A stretch of 64,000 nt of DNA, from the NCBI RefSeq assembly GCF_014524565.1, contig NZ_CP060139.1:186001-250000 (forward strand). Reading direction: 5' to 3'. Every line of letters begins with the position of its first letter. Within the stretch, counting starts at the first letter, position 1. The notes beneath the pieces were generated by a model. It did no database searches, was not told the DNA's origin, and was given only the letters and a program-made list of their open reading frames with translations. Positions 55,861 through 64,000 of this stretch are shown here, piece after piece. The position numbers and the translations under genes are program-made. Source of the stretch: Croceimicrobium hydrocarbonivorans. Its GTDB lineage: Bacteria > Bacteroidota > Bacteroidia > Flavobacteriales > Schleiferiaceae.

Positions 55861-56275
55861 GTATCTCTTTCTGGCGCTTAGCCTCTTTTTTGGATTTAAT
55901 GTTCTGGCTCAAAAAAATCTGGCCTGGCCGGTTTTAGCCATGACCAATTACAGTCAGGATCCTGCTACCGGACTTTATACGCCTCAGTTCCCAAAGATTT
56001 TAGAAGATCAATTTGAAGGTCAGGAAGTGATCATTGCGGGCTACTTAATACCGGTAGATGTAGAAGCCAACACTTATGCCTTAAGCAAAAATCCTTTTAG
56101 CTCCTGTTTCTTCTGTGGCAATGCCGGACCCGAAACGGTAATCGAATTAAAATTCACCGCCGATCCCGGGCGATTTGCCACCGATAAGTACCTACCTATA
56201 AAAGGAACCCTCAAACTCAACCGTAATGGTTCGGGTCTCTTTTTCACCCTTGAAAATGCCGAAATCTCCGGATAA
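55853..56275 (+). CDS. DUF3299-like exported protein with CxxC (copy 1)
   Basis: 140 residues from ATG 55853 (MPKYLFLALSLF); the longer frame begins inside the permease gene. Signal peptide about 1-20. Core: GQEVIIAGYLIPVDVEANTY, SSCFFCGNAGPETVIELKF, IKGTLKLNRN. The CFFC pair could bind metal or haem, or take part in redox chemistry. Similar to DUF3299 in size and strand pattern. It has a clear paralogue directly downstream. Confidence 0.75.
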   Translation: MPKYLFLALSLFFGFNVLAQKNLAWPVLAMTNYSQDPATGLYTPQFPKILEDQFEGQEVIIAGYLIPVDVEANTYALSKNPFSSCFFCGNAGPETVIELKFTADPGRFATDKYLPIKGTLKLNRNGSGLFFTLENAEISG

Positions 56276-56715
56276 TGAAAAAGCTAGTATTCTTTGCATT
56301 CTTTTTAAGTGGCTGGGGCCTGATGGCTCAAAATGAAGCTAAGGTTATTGATTGGAAATTATTGGCCAAAGTGGATTTCGTCGATCAATATTTCGAAGAA
56401 TTTGAAGCCTGGTATTTAGTTCCGGATTTCAGTGATGAAGTTGAAAATTTGAATGGAAAAAAGGTGCTCATCAAAGGCTATGTTATTCCTTTGGATGTAG
56501 ATGGAGGAAAATATGCCTTATCCGCCTATCCCTTCAGCGCCTGCTTTTTCTGTGGTGGTGCCGGGCCCGAAAGCGTGATGAGCCTGCATTTCGAAGAAAA
56601 ACCACCACGCTTGGAAACGGATGATTACCTCAATTTCGTAGGTACATTAAAACTCAATAAAACTGATACGGAAGATTTCAATTACATCCTGGTAGATTGT
56701 AAATTGATGAAATGA
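56275..56715 (+). CDS. DUF3299-like exported protein with CxxC (copy 2)
   Basis: 146 residues. Signal peptide about 1-18. Shares with copy 1 KVLIKGYVIPLDVDGGKYAL, FSACFFCGGAGPESVMSLHF and VGTLKLNK. ATG overlaps the copy 1 stop by one base, and its own stop overlaps the hydrolase ATG by four. Tandem duplication of an exported CxxC protein served by the adjacent LolD/FtsX-type transporter. Confidence 0.78.
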   Translation: MKKLVFFAFFLSGWGLMAQNEAKVIDWKLLAKVDFVDQYFEEFEAWYLVPDFSDEVENLNGKKVLIKGYVIPLDVDGGKYALSAYPFSACFFCGGAGPESVMSLHFEEKPPRLETDDYLNFVGTLKLNKTDTEDFNYILVDCKLMK

Positions 56716-57698
56716 AAAAAGGTCTTCTAATCAGTATCCTAATTATAGGTTTACTTACGGCATTTTACTTTGCCGGCCCCCGCCCCGAAGTTATTAGCCT
56801 TGACACTTCCCTTCCGGAAATCGAAGCATCCATAGAGGAACTTGACCATTATTTAGCGGTCCGTGAAGCCGCTTTTGAATTGCGAAAAGACAATGAGGCG
56901 CGCATCATATGGGCCGATAGTATTCGCCAAACCGAATGGGTAGTTCTCTATTTACATGGTTTTTCTGCCAGTCAAGGAGAGGGAGCCCCACTCCATCAGC
57001 ATATCGCCGAAAAGCTAGGTGCCAATTTACTTTTAGCACGCTTAGCCGGACATGGTTACCAAAAGGAGCAATTAGGAGAATACACTGCCTTAGGCGCTTG
57101 GGAGGATGCGAAAGAATTTCTGGCTTTAGCCGAAAAACTGGGGCAGAAAGTCCTAATTATGGGCACCAGCACAGGCTGCAGTTATGCTTTAAACCTGGCT
57201 GCCGAATTCCCCAGCAAGGTGAAGGCCCTCATTAATTTATCTCCTAATATCAGGGTAAAAGACCCCAATGCCCTCCTATTAGATGATCCTTGGGGCGAGC
57301 AAATCGCCCATTTGGTCCTAGGAAATCAGCGCCGAGTAGTATCCGATTCAGCCGGTCATGCTCTTTATTGGGATACCCTATATACCGTGCACGCCCTGGT
57401 TGAATTAGAAAATTTACTAGAAAGCACTTTAATTCCCGAAACCTTCGCCAGGGTGAAACAACCCGTATTAAACCTCTGCTATTATAAGTCGGAAACCGAG
57501 CAAGATCCAGTAGTCTCGGTGGCAAAAATTGAATGGATGCACGAACTTTTAGGCACGCCTGAAAATCAAAAGAGATTAGTGAAACTGGATAAGGTGGGGA
57601 ACCATGTATTGGGCTCCCCCGTTAAATCTAAAGACCTTCCGGGAACCGAAAAAGCCATCTCAGATTTCCTGGATGAAATTCTGTTGAGCGAAAATTAG
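56712..57698 (+). CDS. Alpha/beta hydrolase with N-terminal membrane anchor
   Basis: 328 residues. A hydrophobic N-terminus (about 4-21) anchors or exports it. Oxyanion-region LHGFSASQGE (81-90) and nucleophile Ser153 in MGTSTGCSYAL; a later His in KVGNHVLGS and Asp further upstream complete the probable triad. Esterase or lipase-like; substrate unknown. Cotranscribed with the DUF3299-like genes. Confidence 0.85.
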   Translation: MKKGLLISILIIGLLTAFYFAGPRPEVISLDTSLPEIEASIEELDHYLAVREAAFELRKDNEARIIWADSIRQTEWVVLYLHGFSASQGEGAPLHQHIAEKLGANLLLARLAGHGYQKEQLGEYTALGAWEDAKEFLALAEKLGQKVLIMGTSTGCSYALNLAAEFPSKVKALINLSPNIRVKDPNALLLDDPWGEQIAHLVLGNQRRVVSDSAGHALYWDTLYTVHALVELENLLESTLIPETFARVKQPVLNLCYYKSETEQDPVVSVAKIEWMHELLGTPENQKRLVKLDKVGNHVLGSPVKSKDLPGTEKAISDFLDEILLSEN

Positions 57699-57729
57699 TT
57701 TTCGTGCTCGGCTATTCTCTCCAATCCAC

Positions 57730-57737
57730 TACTTTTG
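57730..57737 (+). promoter_or_regulatory. -7 box for the BatA-glycosyltransferase operon
   Basis: TACTTTTG fits TAnnTTTG and ends seven bases before the ATG at 57745. Leader would be only a few bases. Confidence 0.5.
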
Positions 57738-57744
57738 TGCTTTG

Positions 57745-59757
57745 ATGAATTTTGGCTTTCCTCAATTCTTTTGGGCTCTCTTCGCCCTGAGCATACCACT
57801 GCTCATCCACCTCTTCAATTTACGAAGACCAAAAACCGTTTTCTTTTCTAACACGCGCTTTTTAAAGCAATTAGAAGAAGAACGAAAATCGGTTAAACGT
57901 CTACGATATTGGTTAATACTGCTTATGCGGGGATTAGCATTGGCCGCCCTGGTAAGTGCATTTACCCTTCCCTATTTTAATAGCACGGAAAATACCGGTG
58001 AGCAAAAAAAGCAGTATCTGCACCTTTATGTAGATAATTCCCTGAGCATGAAAAGGGATGGCAGCCAGGGCCCGCTTTTAAATCAAGCGCGACTTTTTGC
58101 CTCGCAATTCTTAGGTTCCTTAGGTGAAGACATCGAGGTTCAGGTTCTCAGCAATGATTTTGACAGCAAGTATCAACGCTATTATCCAGCTTCTGAAGCC
58201 AAAGATTTAGCCGAGCAATTGGATTACAGTTCCGAGTTTCGCAGTCTGGAAGAAGTTCTCAATCGCATTCGGAACCTCAGCTCCCAAAACCCTGAAGCAA
58301 ATCATCAGATTCTCTTCTTAAGTGATTTCCAAGCCGGAATACTAAATTCCGAAGCTCTGGAAAGTACCGATAATGAAGAAATTAAATTATTGGCCTTAAG
58401 CAGCGATGTGGGCACTAATAATGCTGCAATTGATTCCCTGGCCTTTAAAGCACCGGTATTTGTACCGGGCTTGGTACAGGATATGGAAGTTTTCCTGCAT
58501 AACTATTCTCAAGAGGAGCTCAGTGGGGTGAGCCTAGAATTTTGGTTAAATGACACCTTGCAAAATGCGCGCGTGGTTGACCTAATTGCCCAAGAAAGTA
58601 CCGCCTTCCCCATTAGCTTTATTCCACAAAAAGCAGGTGCCTATCGCGGTCGAATTAGTATTTCTAAGGGCGAACCTAATTTTGATAATCAATTCTATTT
58701 CAGCTTTCAAACCCTGGCTAAGCAAAAGGTTTATTATCTCTCAGAACAAGAGGAAACCGCACTACCATTAAACATCTTTCGCGACCCTTATTTTGAATTT
58801 AAAAAGAGTAGTAGCCAGGATTTGGATTACGATTATTTAGCAGAATCCCGACTGATCATTATGGCAGGTAATCAAGCCATCAGCGAAAGCTTGAAGCAAA
58901 GACTGGAAGAACATTTACAGAAAGGCAAGAATATTTGGTTTTTCCCTGGCTCAGATGCCCAGATGTATCAACAGCAATTGCAAAGTATAGGTATTAAGCT
59001 TGAAGGAAAATGGATTGTAGATAGCCTGATGGCCCAGGAGCTCAATCAAGTGGATCCCTACCTGGAAAACACCTTCGTTGAAAATCGAAAAGCCCCCCTT
59101 CTTCCCTATTCAAAATCGCATCTTCAAAGTTTGGACCGGAGTTCCATCAACCTTTTGAGTTTTGGCAAGAATCGACCATTAATCGCCCGCAAGCCTTTGG
59201 CCAATGGACAGGTGTTTTATGCCTTAAGCAGCATTGATCCAGATCAAAGCAATTTAGCTTCACACCCTATATTAATTCCGCTTTTAGCCAATGCTTCTTT
59301 TTACGCCGGTGGCAAGGCAAAGTCTTATGTACAGGCTGGAAATGCTAAGGATTATCAAATTGTGGAAGCTCCACAAATGGAAGAAGCTTTAAAGATTACG
59401 GTTCAAGGTGGGGAGCTTATTCCCTACCAGCGCTATCTAAATGATCATTATGAATTGCGTTTGGGCGCTCAGAAATTGGAAGCCGGAAATTATCCGGTTC
59501 AAAGAAAAGAGCAAAACATCGCCTACTTCTCTGTTAATCTAGATCCGCGGGAAAGCTTATTGCAAGGATCCGAGCTCAAGCTAAATGAACTTTTCAAGCC
59601 TGAAGCGCAAATCATTGACCCTTCTTCCAATCAAGAACAAGCCCAGCTCAAAGCCAGCATCCTAATGGAAAATACGGCCCTGTGGCCCTGGTTCGTGATG
59701 CTCACCTTATTATTTCTATTCCTCGAAATGTTATTCTTAAAGTCCGGCCGAAGATGA
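57745..59757 (+). CDS. BatA-domain (aerotolerance-type) membrane protein with vWA-like region
   Basis: 670 residues from ATG 57745. N-terminal BatA module (about 1-80) with two membrane segments around FGFPQFFWALFALSIPLLIH and the motif NLRRPKTVFFSN, then a vWA-like domain containing the MIDAS-type DNSLSM (about 98-103) and a long periplasmic part ending in a C-terminal membrane helix (WPWFVMLTLLFLFLEMLFL). Such proteins are frequent in Bacteroidota and poorly known. It heads an operon with a dihydroorotase-like gene (ATGA overlap) and glycosyltransferases. Confidence 0.88.
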   Translation: MNFGFPQFFWALFALSIPLLIHLFNLRRPKTVFFSNTRFLKQLEEERKSVKRLRYWLILLMRGLALAALVSAFTLPYFNSTENTGEQKKQYLHLYVDNSLSMKRDGSQGPLLNQARLFASQFLGSLGEDIEVQVLSNDFDSKYQRYYPASEAKDLAEQLDYSSEFRSLEEVLNRIRNLSSQNPEANHQILFLSDFQAGILNSEALESTDNEEIKLLALSSDVGTNNAAIDSLAFKAPVFVPGLVQDMEVFLHNYSQEELSGVSLEFWLNDTLQNARVVDLIAQESTAFPISFIPQKAGAYRGRISISKGEPNFDNQFYFSFQTLAKQKVYYLSEQEETALPLNIFRDPYFEFKKSSSQDLDYDYLAESRLIIMAGNQAISESLKQRLEEHLQKGKNIWFFPGSDAQMYQQQLQSIGIKLEGKWIVDSLMAQELNQVDPYLENTFVENRKAPLLPYSKSHLQSLDRSSINLLSFGKNRPLIARKPLANGQVFYALSSIDPDQSNLASHPILIPLLANASFYAGGKAKSYVQAGNAKDYQIVEAPQMEEALKITVQGGELIPYQRYLNDHYELRLGAQKLEAGNYPVQRKEQNIAYFSVNLDPRESLLQGSELKLNELFKPEAQIIDPSSNQEQAQLKASILMENTALWPWFVMLTLLFLFLEMLFLKSGRR

Positions 59758-61037
59758 ACCAAGCCACCTACCTCCTTAAAAATGTAAGGATCCTCGATCC
59801 TTCTTCACCCCACCATCAGGAAGTACTAGATGTACTTTTAAAAGAGGGGAAAATTGCCGCCCTGGGAAACAATCTTCAAGCAGAAGGGGCCCAATTAATC
59901 GAAGGAAAGAATTTGCACTTAAGTCCGGGTTGGGTAGAGCTAAGAGCCAACTTTAATGATCCGGGTCATGAAGATCGGGAAACCCTAAAAAGTGGAGCCG
60001 CTGCTGCCCAATGGGGAGGATTTACCGCGGTAGCTTTATCTCCGCAAACCGATCCGGTAGTTGACACTAAATCGGCCGTAGAATACCTACGCTCCCATTC
60101 CCGAAAAAGTCCGGTAGAGTTTTTACCCATTGCGGCCTTCAGTAAGGGTCTTAAAGGGGAAGAACTAAGCGAAATGTACGATATGCGCGAGGCCGGCGCC
60201 CTGGCTTTTAGTCATGGAACCAAAGCGGTAAGCAATGCCGCCTTAATGCGTCTGGCCCTACTCTACCATCGCGAGTTGCCTGGAGCTTTGCAAGTATTAT
60301 CATACGATACGGCCATGACGGCAGGCGGACAAATGCATGAAGGAAGCAAAAGCACTTGGTTAGGCTTAAAAGGCATTCCTGAATTAGCGGAAAGTCTTAC
60401 TATGGCGCGTGATATCTCACTGGCAGAATATACCGAAAGCGCGATTCACTTTCAAGGAGTAAGTAGCAAAATAGGCGTAGATTTAATTCGTCAGGCCCAA
60501 GCCAAAGGACTCAAAGTTAGTGGCGATGTAAACCTCTTCAATCTGGTTTGGACTGATGAGGCTTTGGATCAATACGATAGTAATCTTAAGTTATACCCAC
60601 CGCTTCGTTCGGAGGATGATCGCCAAACCTTAATTGCCGCTTTAAAAGATGGTACCCTTAAAGGCATTGCTAGTGATCACCGTCCTCGCACCATCGAAGA
60701 AAAACGCTGCGAATTTGACTTGGCCCAGTTTGGTGCCGCCAGTTTAGAAGCCAGTTTTGCCCTTCTTAACACAGAGTTGGGAAGCGAATTGGGCTTGGAA
60801 AAAATAGTACAGTGCCTGAGTCACGAAAACCGTGAAATCATCAATTACCACATTGATAGTAGTATTGCGGAAGGCGGCACCATGGACCTTACGCTATTCG
60901 ATCCGGAAATGGAATGGAACTGGAAAGACCATCGCAAAAAAAGCAAAGCAGCAAACTATCCATTTACAGATTATACCTTTAAAGGCAAGGCCCTGGCTAC
61001 CTATCAAAAGGGCCAGTGGCATAGTATTTCAGAATGA
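59754..61037 (+). CDS. Dihydroorotase-like pseudoenzyme
   Basis: 427 residues from ATG 59754. Clear overall match to class I dihydroorotase (VLLKEGKIAALGNNL, GVSSKIGVDLIRQAQAKGLK, ASDHRPRT). The metal-binding HxH of the family (usually LHVHLREPG) is LRANFNDPG here, the DDG loop is SHGTK, HAED is SYDTA, and the HxxH near HVST is HFQGVSS. Only the last Asp (ASDH) remains. Catalysis is therefore unlikely; some organisms use inactive copies as scaffolds for aspartate transcarbamoylase, but no pyrB is nearby. Confidence 0.9.
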   Translation: MNQATYLLKNVRILDPSSPHHQEVLDVLLKEGKIAALGNNLQAEGAQLIEGKNLHLSPGWVELRANFNDPGHEDRETLKSGAAAAQWGGFTAVALSPQTDPVVDTKSAVEYLRSHSRKSPVEFLPIAAFSKGLKGEELSEMYDMREAGALAFSHGTKAVSNAALMRLALLYHRELPGALQVLSYDTAMTAGGQMHEGSKSTWLGLKGIPELAESLTMARDISLAEYTESAIHFQGVSSKIGVDLIRQAQAKGLKVSGDVNLFNLVWTDEALDQYDSNLKLYPPLRSEDDRQTLIAALKDGTLKGIASDHRPRTIEEKRCEFDLAQFGAASLEASFALLNTELGSELGLEKIVQCLSHENREIINYHIDSSIAEGGTMDLTLFDPEMEWNWKDHRKKSKAANYPFTDYTFKGKALATYQKGQWHSISE

Positions 61038-62143
61038 TCATCGGATACGAAGCAAAGCGCATTTACCACAACCATAGTGGCCTGGGAAACTATGGCCGCA
61101 ACTTAATTCGTGCCCTCGCTGCAGATTATCCCGATTCTGAATTTCGCCTTTACAATCCCTGGCCAGGCAGTGTAAGCTTTCCAGCGCCCAGCAATGTTGT
61201 TGAACAATTACCGGCTTTAAAATCGAAGCTTTACGCTCAACTTTGGCGCCGACGATTTATCAGCAAACAAGCCCAAAGAGAAGGCGTAGAAATTTTTCAT
61301 GGCCTTTCGGCTGAATTGCCCCAAGGATTATCCCGACTGGGCATAAAATCCATCGTGAGTATTCATGATCTGATTTTCCTACGCTACCCCGAATTATACA
61401 AGGCCATCGATCGTAAGATCTATAAGCGTAAGGCCCTCGCGGCTTGCCAAAGAGCCGATTTGGTGGTAGCCATTAGTCATCAAACTCGAGAAGACCTCAT
61501 CAAACTTTTGGGCATAAGCCCGAGTAAGATTAAAGTAATTGGTCAAGGTTGTGCGCCTGAATTTTGGGAAGATCATCAAGACTTAGGAGAGGCCCTCATT
61601 AAAAGAGAGACCTTACCCGAACGCTTTGGTTTGTTTGTTGGAACTTTAGAACCGCGTAAAAATCCGGTTGCCTTGGCGCAAGCTTGCTTGGCAGAGAATA
61701 TACCCTTGGTGCTGGTGGGCCGTCCTAAAAAATATTGGGCCGATTTTTACAATAGCCTTTCGGCAGAAGAAAAGAAACTCATTCGCCCTATTAAAGTGGG
61801 GCCTAATGCCGAATTAGCGGGGCTCTATCAAAAGGCCACCTTTATGGCCTATCCCTCCAATTTTGAAGGATTTGGTATTCCCTTGGTCGAGGCAATGGCC
61901 TGTAATACGGCCTTAATAAGCAGTGCCAATTCTGCCCTAAAAGAAGTGGCCGGCCCCGGAACCTTATTGGTAAAAGAAAATTCTCCTGAACAATTAGGGG
62001 CAGCCATTCGCAAATTCTGGGAGGACGAAAACCTTCGTCAAAAATCCATTAAGCAGAACCGTAATTTTGTAGCCCAGTTTAAAGATCAGGTAATTGCCCG
62101 TCAATGGATGGACACTTACCGCGAACTTGCAGGACATGATTAA
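61034..62143 (+). CDS. GT4-family glycosyltransferase (1)
   Basis: 369 residues. GT-B fold: N-terminal GLGNYGRNLIRALAADYP, C-terminal FVGTLEPRKNPVALAQACLA, and the donor-binding EGFGIPLVEAMACNTALI with the EX7E motif. Acceptor and donor unknown; probably extracellular glycan or lipopolysaccharide assembly. Overlaps the upstream gene by ATGA and the next by eight bases. Confidence 0.92.
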   Translation: MIIGYEAKRIYHNHSGLGNYGRNLIRALAADYPDSEFRLYNPWPGSVSFPAPSNVVEQLPALKSKLYAQLWRRRFISKQAQREGVEIFHGLSAELPQGLSRLGIKSIVSIHDLIFLRYPELYKAIDRKIYKRKALAACQRADLVVAISHQTREDLIKLLGISPSKIKVIGQGCAPEFWEDHQDLGEALIKRETLPERFGLFVGTLEPRKNPVALAQACLAENIPLVLVGRPKKYWADFYNSLSAEEKKLIRPIKVGPNAELAGLYQKATFMAYPSNFEGFGIPLVEAMACNTALISSANSALKEVAGPGTLLVKENSPEQLGAAIRKFWEDENLRQKSIKQNRNFVAQFKDQVIARQWMDTYRELAGHD

Positions 62144-62888
62144 AATTTCGGCGGTCATTATCACCTACAACGAGGAAAAGAATATTGCTCGCTGTCTGGC
62201 TTCTTTGCAAAAGGTAGCTGATGATATTGTTGTAGTAGACTCCTTTAGTTCGGATCGCACCGAAGAATTGGTTAAAGCCGCTGGTGCTCGCTTTGTACCT
62301 CATGCTTTTGAAGGGCATATTCAACAAAAGAATTGGGCCATTTCCCAAGCTAAATATCCTCATGTTCTTTCGCTGGATGCAGATGAAGCCCTGGACGAAG
62401 AACTGGAAGCGGCTATTTTGACCATCAAAGAAAACTGGAAGGCCGACGGCTATCGTTTAAATCGCCTGACCAATTATTGCGGTAAATGGATTCGTCACGG
62501 GCTTTGGTATCCCGATCGGAAACTAAGACTCTGGGACAGCCGCAAAGGCGCTTGGGGTGGGCAAAATCCACATGATACCTTTATCATGGAAAAGGGATCT
62601 ACAATTCAGGATTTACCCGGACATTTACTTCATTACAGCATTTACAGCTTTGAAGAGCATATTGCCCAAATTCGAAAGTTCACGGATATATCCTCCAAAG
62701 CTGCTTTTGATAATGGCAAACGCTCCAGCTACTTCAAATTGCTCTTCTCCCCTTTCTTGAAATTCATTCGAGCATATGTTTTCCGTCTAGGTTTTTTAGA
62801 TGGTAAGGAAGGCTGGATGATCGCACGCTGGAGTGCTCATGCCACCTATCTTAAGTATCGGAAGCTCATGAAATTGCAGAAGTCCTGA
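62136..62888 (+). CDS. GT2-family glycosyltransferase, WaaE/KdtX-like
   Basis: 250 residues from ATG 62136. GT-A fold with ISAVIITYNEEKNIARCL, DDIVVVDSFSSDRT, and DADEAL (metal-binding). The later GKWIRHGLWYPDRKLRLW is characteristic of the WaaE/KdtX group that adds sugars to the lipopolysaccharide inner core. The stop overlaps the start of the next glycosyltransferase by one base. Confidence 0.92.
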   Translation: MIKISAVIITYNEEKNIARCLASLQKVADDIVVVDSFSSDRTEELVKAAGARFVPHAFEGHIQQKNWAISQAKYPHVLSLDADEALDEELEAAILTIKENWKADGYRLNRLTNYCGKWIRHGLWYPDRKLRLWDSRKGAWGGQNPHDTFIMEKGSTIQDLPGHLLHYSIYSFEEHIAQIRKFTDISSKAAFDNGKRSSYFKLLFSPFLKFIRAYVFRLGFLDGKEGWMIARWSAHATYLKYRKLMKLQKS

Positions 62889-63985
62889 TGCAGGTTCCCA
62901 TATTACATATATCAACCGCAAGGTCATGGCGCGGAGGCGAACAACAAATAGCCTACCTCTGCCTCGAACTGCAAAAATTGGGTATTGAACAGCATATTGC
63001 TTGCATTGCCAATGCTCCTCTACACCAATGGGCGCTGGAGAATAAATTCCCGGTGCTTGCCTTGGCCAAAGCCAGTTCTGTAGACTTGCGATTTTCCGCA
63101 GGCTTAAGTCGCTATCACAAGCTAAACCAAATAGGACTGTGGCATGCCCATGATGCCCATGCCCATGGTTTTGCGGTTTATGCCCAGCAATTTTTCTCTG
63201 CCTCTTGTCCTTTGCTGGTATCTCGCCGGGTAGATTTCCCGGTGGCCCGATCGCGGATGAGCGCCTTTAAATACAATCATCCTTCGGTTTCTCGCTACCT
63301 CTGTGTAAGTGAGGCTATTGCAGATATACTCAAAAAGAGCCTTAAGGATCCCAATCGCATATTCACTGTACACAGCGCCATTGAACCCTCTCGCTTTGAA
63401 GGCGTAAAAAAAGGAAAGCTTCGGGCCGAATTCCCGCAATTCGCTCAACAAAAATGGATAGGCAATGTGGCCGCTTTAACGGGCCATAAAGATCTATTCA
63501 CTTTTATGGATACGGCTAAAATATTGCTAACCGAGCGCAAGGATTTGCATTTCTTCCTTGCCGGAACTGGCGAATTGGAAACGGAATTAAAAGCCTATCA
63601 GCAGAAGCTGGGATTGGAGAAGCAATTGACGTTTTTGGGATTTCGTGAGGATGTCCCTGAAATATTAGCTGATCTGGATTGTTTCCTCTTTAGTTCTGAA
63701 ATGGAAGGATTAGGAACTTCGGTTTTAGATGCCTTTGCCAGCGGCACTCCAGTAGTCGCTACCAATGCTGGAGGAATTCCGGAAATGGTAAAGGATCAAA
63801 AAAGCGGTATTTTATGCAAGGTGAAGGATGCTACCGCTCTGGCTCAAGGAGTTTTACAAGTTTTAAATGACTCTACTTTGGCTTCCAAATTGACTAAGAG
63901 AGCCACGGAAATTCTACAAGATTTTACCCCATCAAAAATGGCGGCCAAAACCCTGAAACATTATCAGGAAGTTTCAGTTTCTTAA
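62888..63985 (+). CDS. GT4-family glycosyltransferase (2)
   Basis: 365 residues. GT-B fold; RGGEQQIAYLCLELQKLGI near the start, HDAHAHGFAVYA, and the C-terminal SSEMEGLGTSVLDAFASGTP with the donor-binding EX7E-like motif and TNAGGIPEMV. Third glycosyltransferase in this operon, consistent with a lipopolysaccharide-core or lipid-glycan cluster. The last 15 bases of the window after its stop show no feature. Confidence 0.92.
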   Translation: MQVPILHISTARSWRGGEQQIAYLCLELQKLGIEQHIACIANAPLHQWALENKFPVLALAKASSVDLRFSAGLSRYHKLNQIGLWHAHDAHAHGFAVYAQQFFSASCPLLVSRRVDFPVARSRMSAFKYNHPSVSRYLCVSEAIADILKKSLKDPNRIFTVHSAIEPSRFEGVKKGKLRAEFPQFAQQKWIGNVAALTGHKDLFTFMDTAKILLTERKDLHFFLAGTGELETELKAYQQKLGLEKQLTFLGFREDVPEILADLDCFLFSSEMEGLGTSVLDAFASGTPVVATNAGGIPEMVKDQKSGILCKVKDATALAQGVLQVLNDSTLASKLTKRATEILQDFTPSKMAAKTLKHYQEVSVS

Positions 63986-64000
63986 GCTTGAATAAAGCCT

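Overview
This window is chromosomal DNA of a gliding-type member of the Bacteroidota, most likely order Flavobacteriales. The evidence is: type IX secretion proteins (a PorP/SprF-like porin and two large exported proteins with gliding-associated C-terminal domains), promoters of the form TAnnTTTG, almost no Shine-Dalgarno sequences, a mevalonate-type isoprenoid locus, and crt/photolyase genes arranged as in other Flavobacteriales. I see no rRNA, tRNA, insertion sequence, prophage or CRISPR array. Coding density is very high: no gene-free stretch exceeds about 205 bases.

Layout. 1-5.1 kb: DinB-like fragment, bidirectional terminator, PorP/SprF-SPOR protein and its probable type IX substrate. 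5.2-7.3 kb: undecaprenol/diacylglycerol kinase, free methionine-(R)-sulfoxide reductase, MacB-like permease. 7.4-14.4 kb: purH followed by the elongasome operon mreBCD-mrdA-rodA. 14.4-23.3 kb: DUF427 protein, an unlisted 48-residue gene with its own terminator, an ECF sigma factor, uvrA, a YopX-like protein, a DUF389 membrane protein, and the fhs-trmH-arsC-like operon. 23.3-27.9 kb: exported hypothetical protein, a catalase-peroxidase with a signal peptide, a YkgJ cysteine-cluster protein and two small membrane proteins. 27.9-32.4 kb: HMG-CoA reductase with a GHMP kinase, then a second gliding-associated protein. 32.4-36.1 kb: crcB, PAP2 phosphatase, obgE, adk, and mannose-1-phosphate guanylyltransferase.

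36.1-44.3 kb holds the most interesting locus. A MerR-type regulator with an intact adenosylcobalamin-binding domain (LitR/CarH class of light sensors) lies upstream of a tightly packed nine-gene operon: ECF sigma factor, phytoene desaturase, phytoene synthase, IPP isomerase, eukaryote-like pyruvoyl-tetrahydropterin synthase, GTP cyclohydrolase I, an SDR protein that has lost its catalytic tyrosine, a flavin reductase and a photolyase. The promoter in front of the sigma gene has good -33 and -7 boxes and is overlapped or flanked by three copies of the 9-mer TTTGTTTAA, two of them forming perfect 11-bp inverted arms. This reads as a light-controlled photoprotection regulon (carotenoid, pterin, DNA repair). 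HMG-CoA reductase, UvrA and KatG elsewhere in the window are functionally related but not visibly linked to it.

44.4-53.1 kb: prfC, then a second unusual locus. A five-gene operon encodes an E1-like ThiF-nitroreductase fusion, a GNAT-like protein, a 7TM sensor histidine kinase, a receiver-histidine kinase hybrid and a response regulator, with another response regulator divergently transcribed across a short region holding two 9-bp direct repeats. 53.2-57.7 kb: a lipoprotein, a CoA-binding protein, a LolD/FtsX-type ABC transporter with two DUF3299-like CxxC proteins and a hydrolase. 57.7-64 kb: a BatA-domain protein, a dihydroorotase-like protein without its metal ligands, and three glycosyltransferases in one overlapping operon that runs to the window edge.

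Gene starts were re-chosen from the sequence where the longest reading frame begins with a poor TTG/GTG and an ATG lies just inside. In several genes (mreB, trmH, the 7TM kinase and the exported protein at 23.3 kb) a TTG start appears to be real because an in-frame stop lies just upstream.
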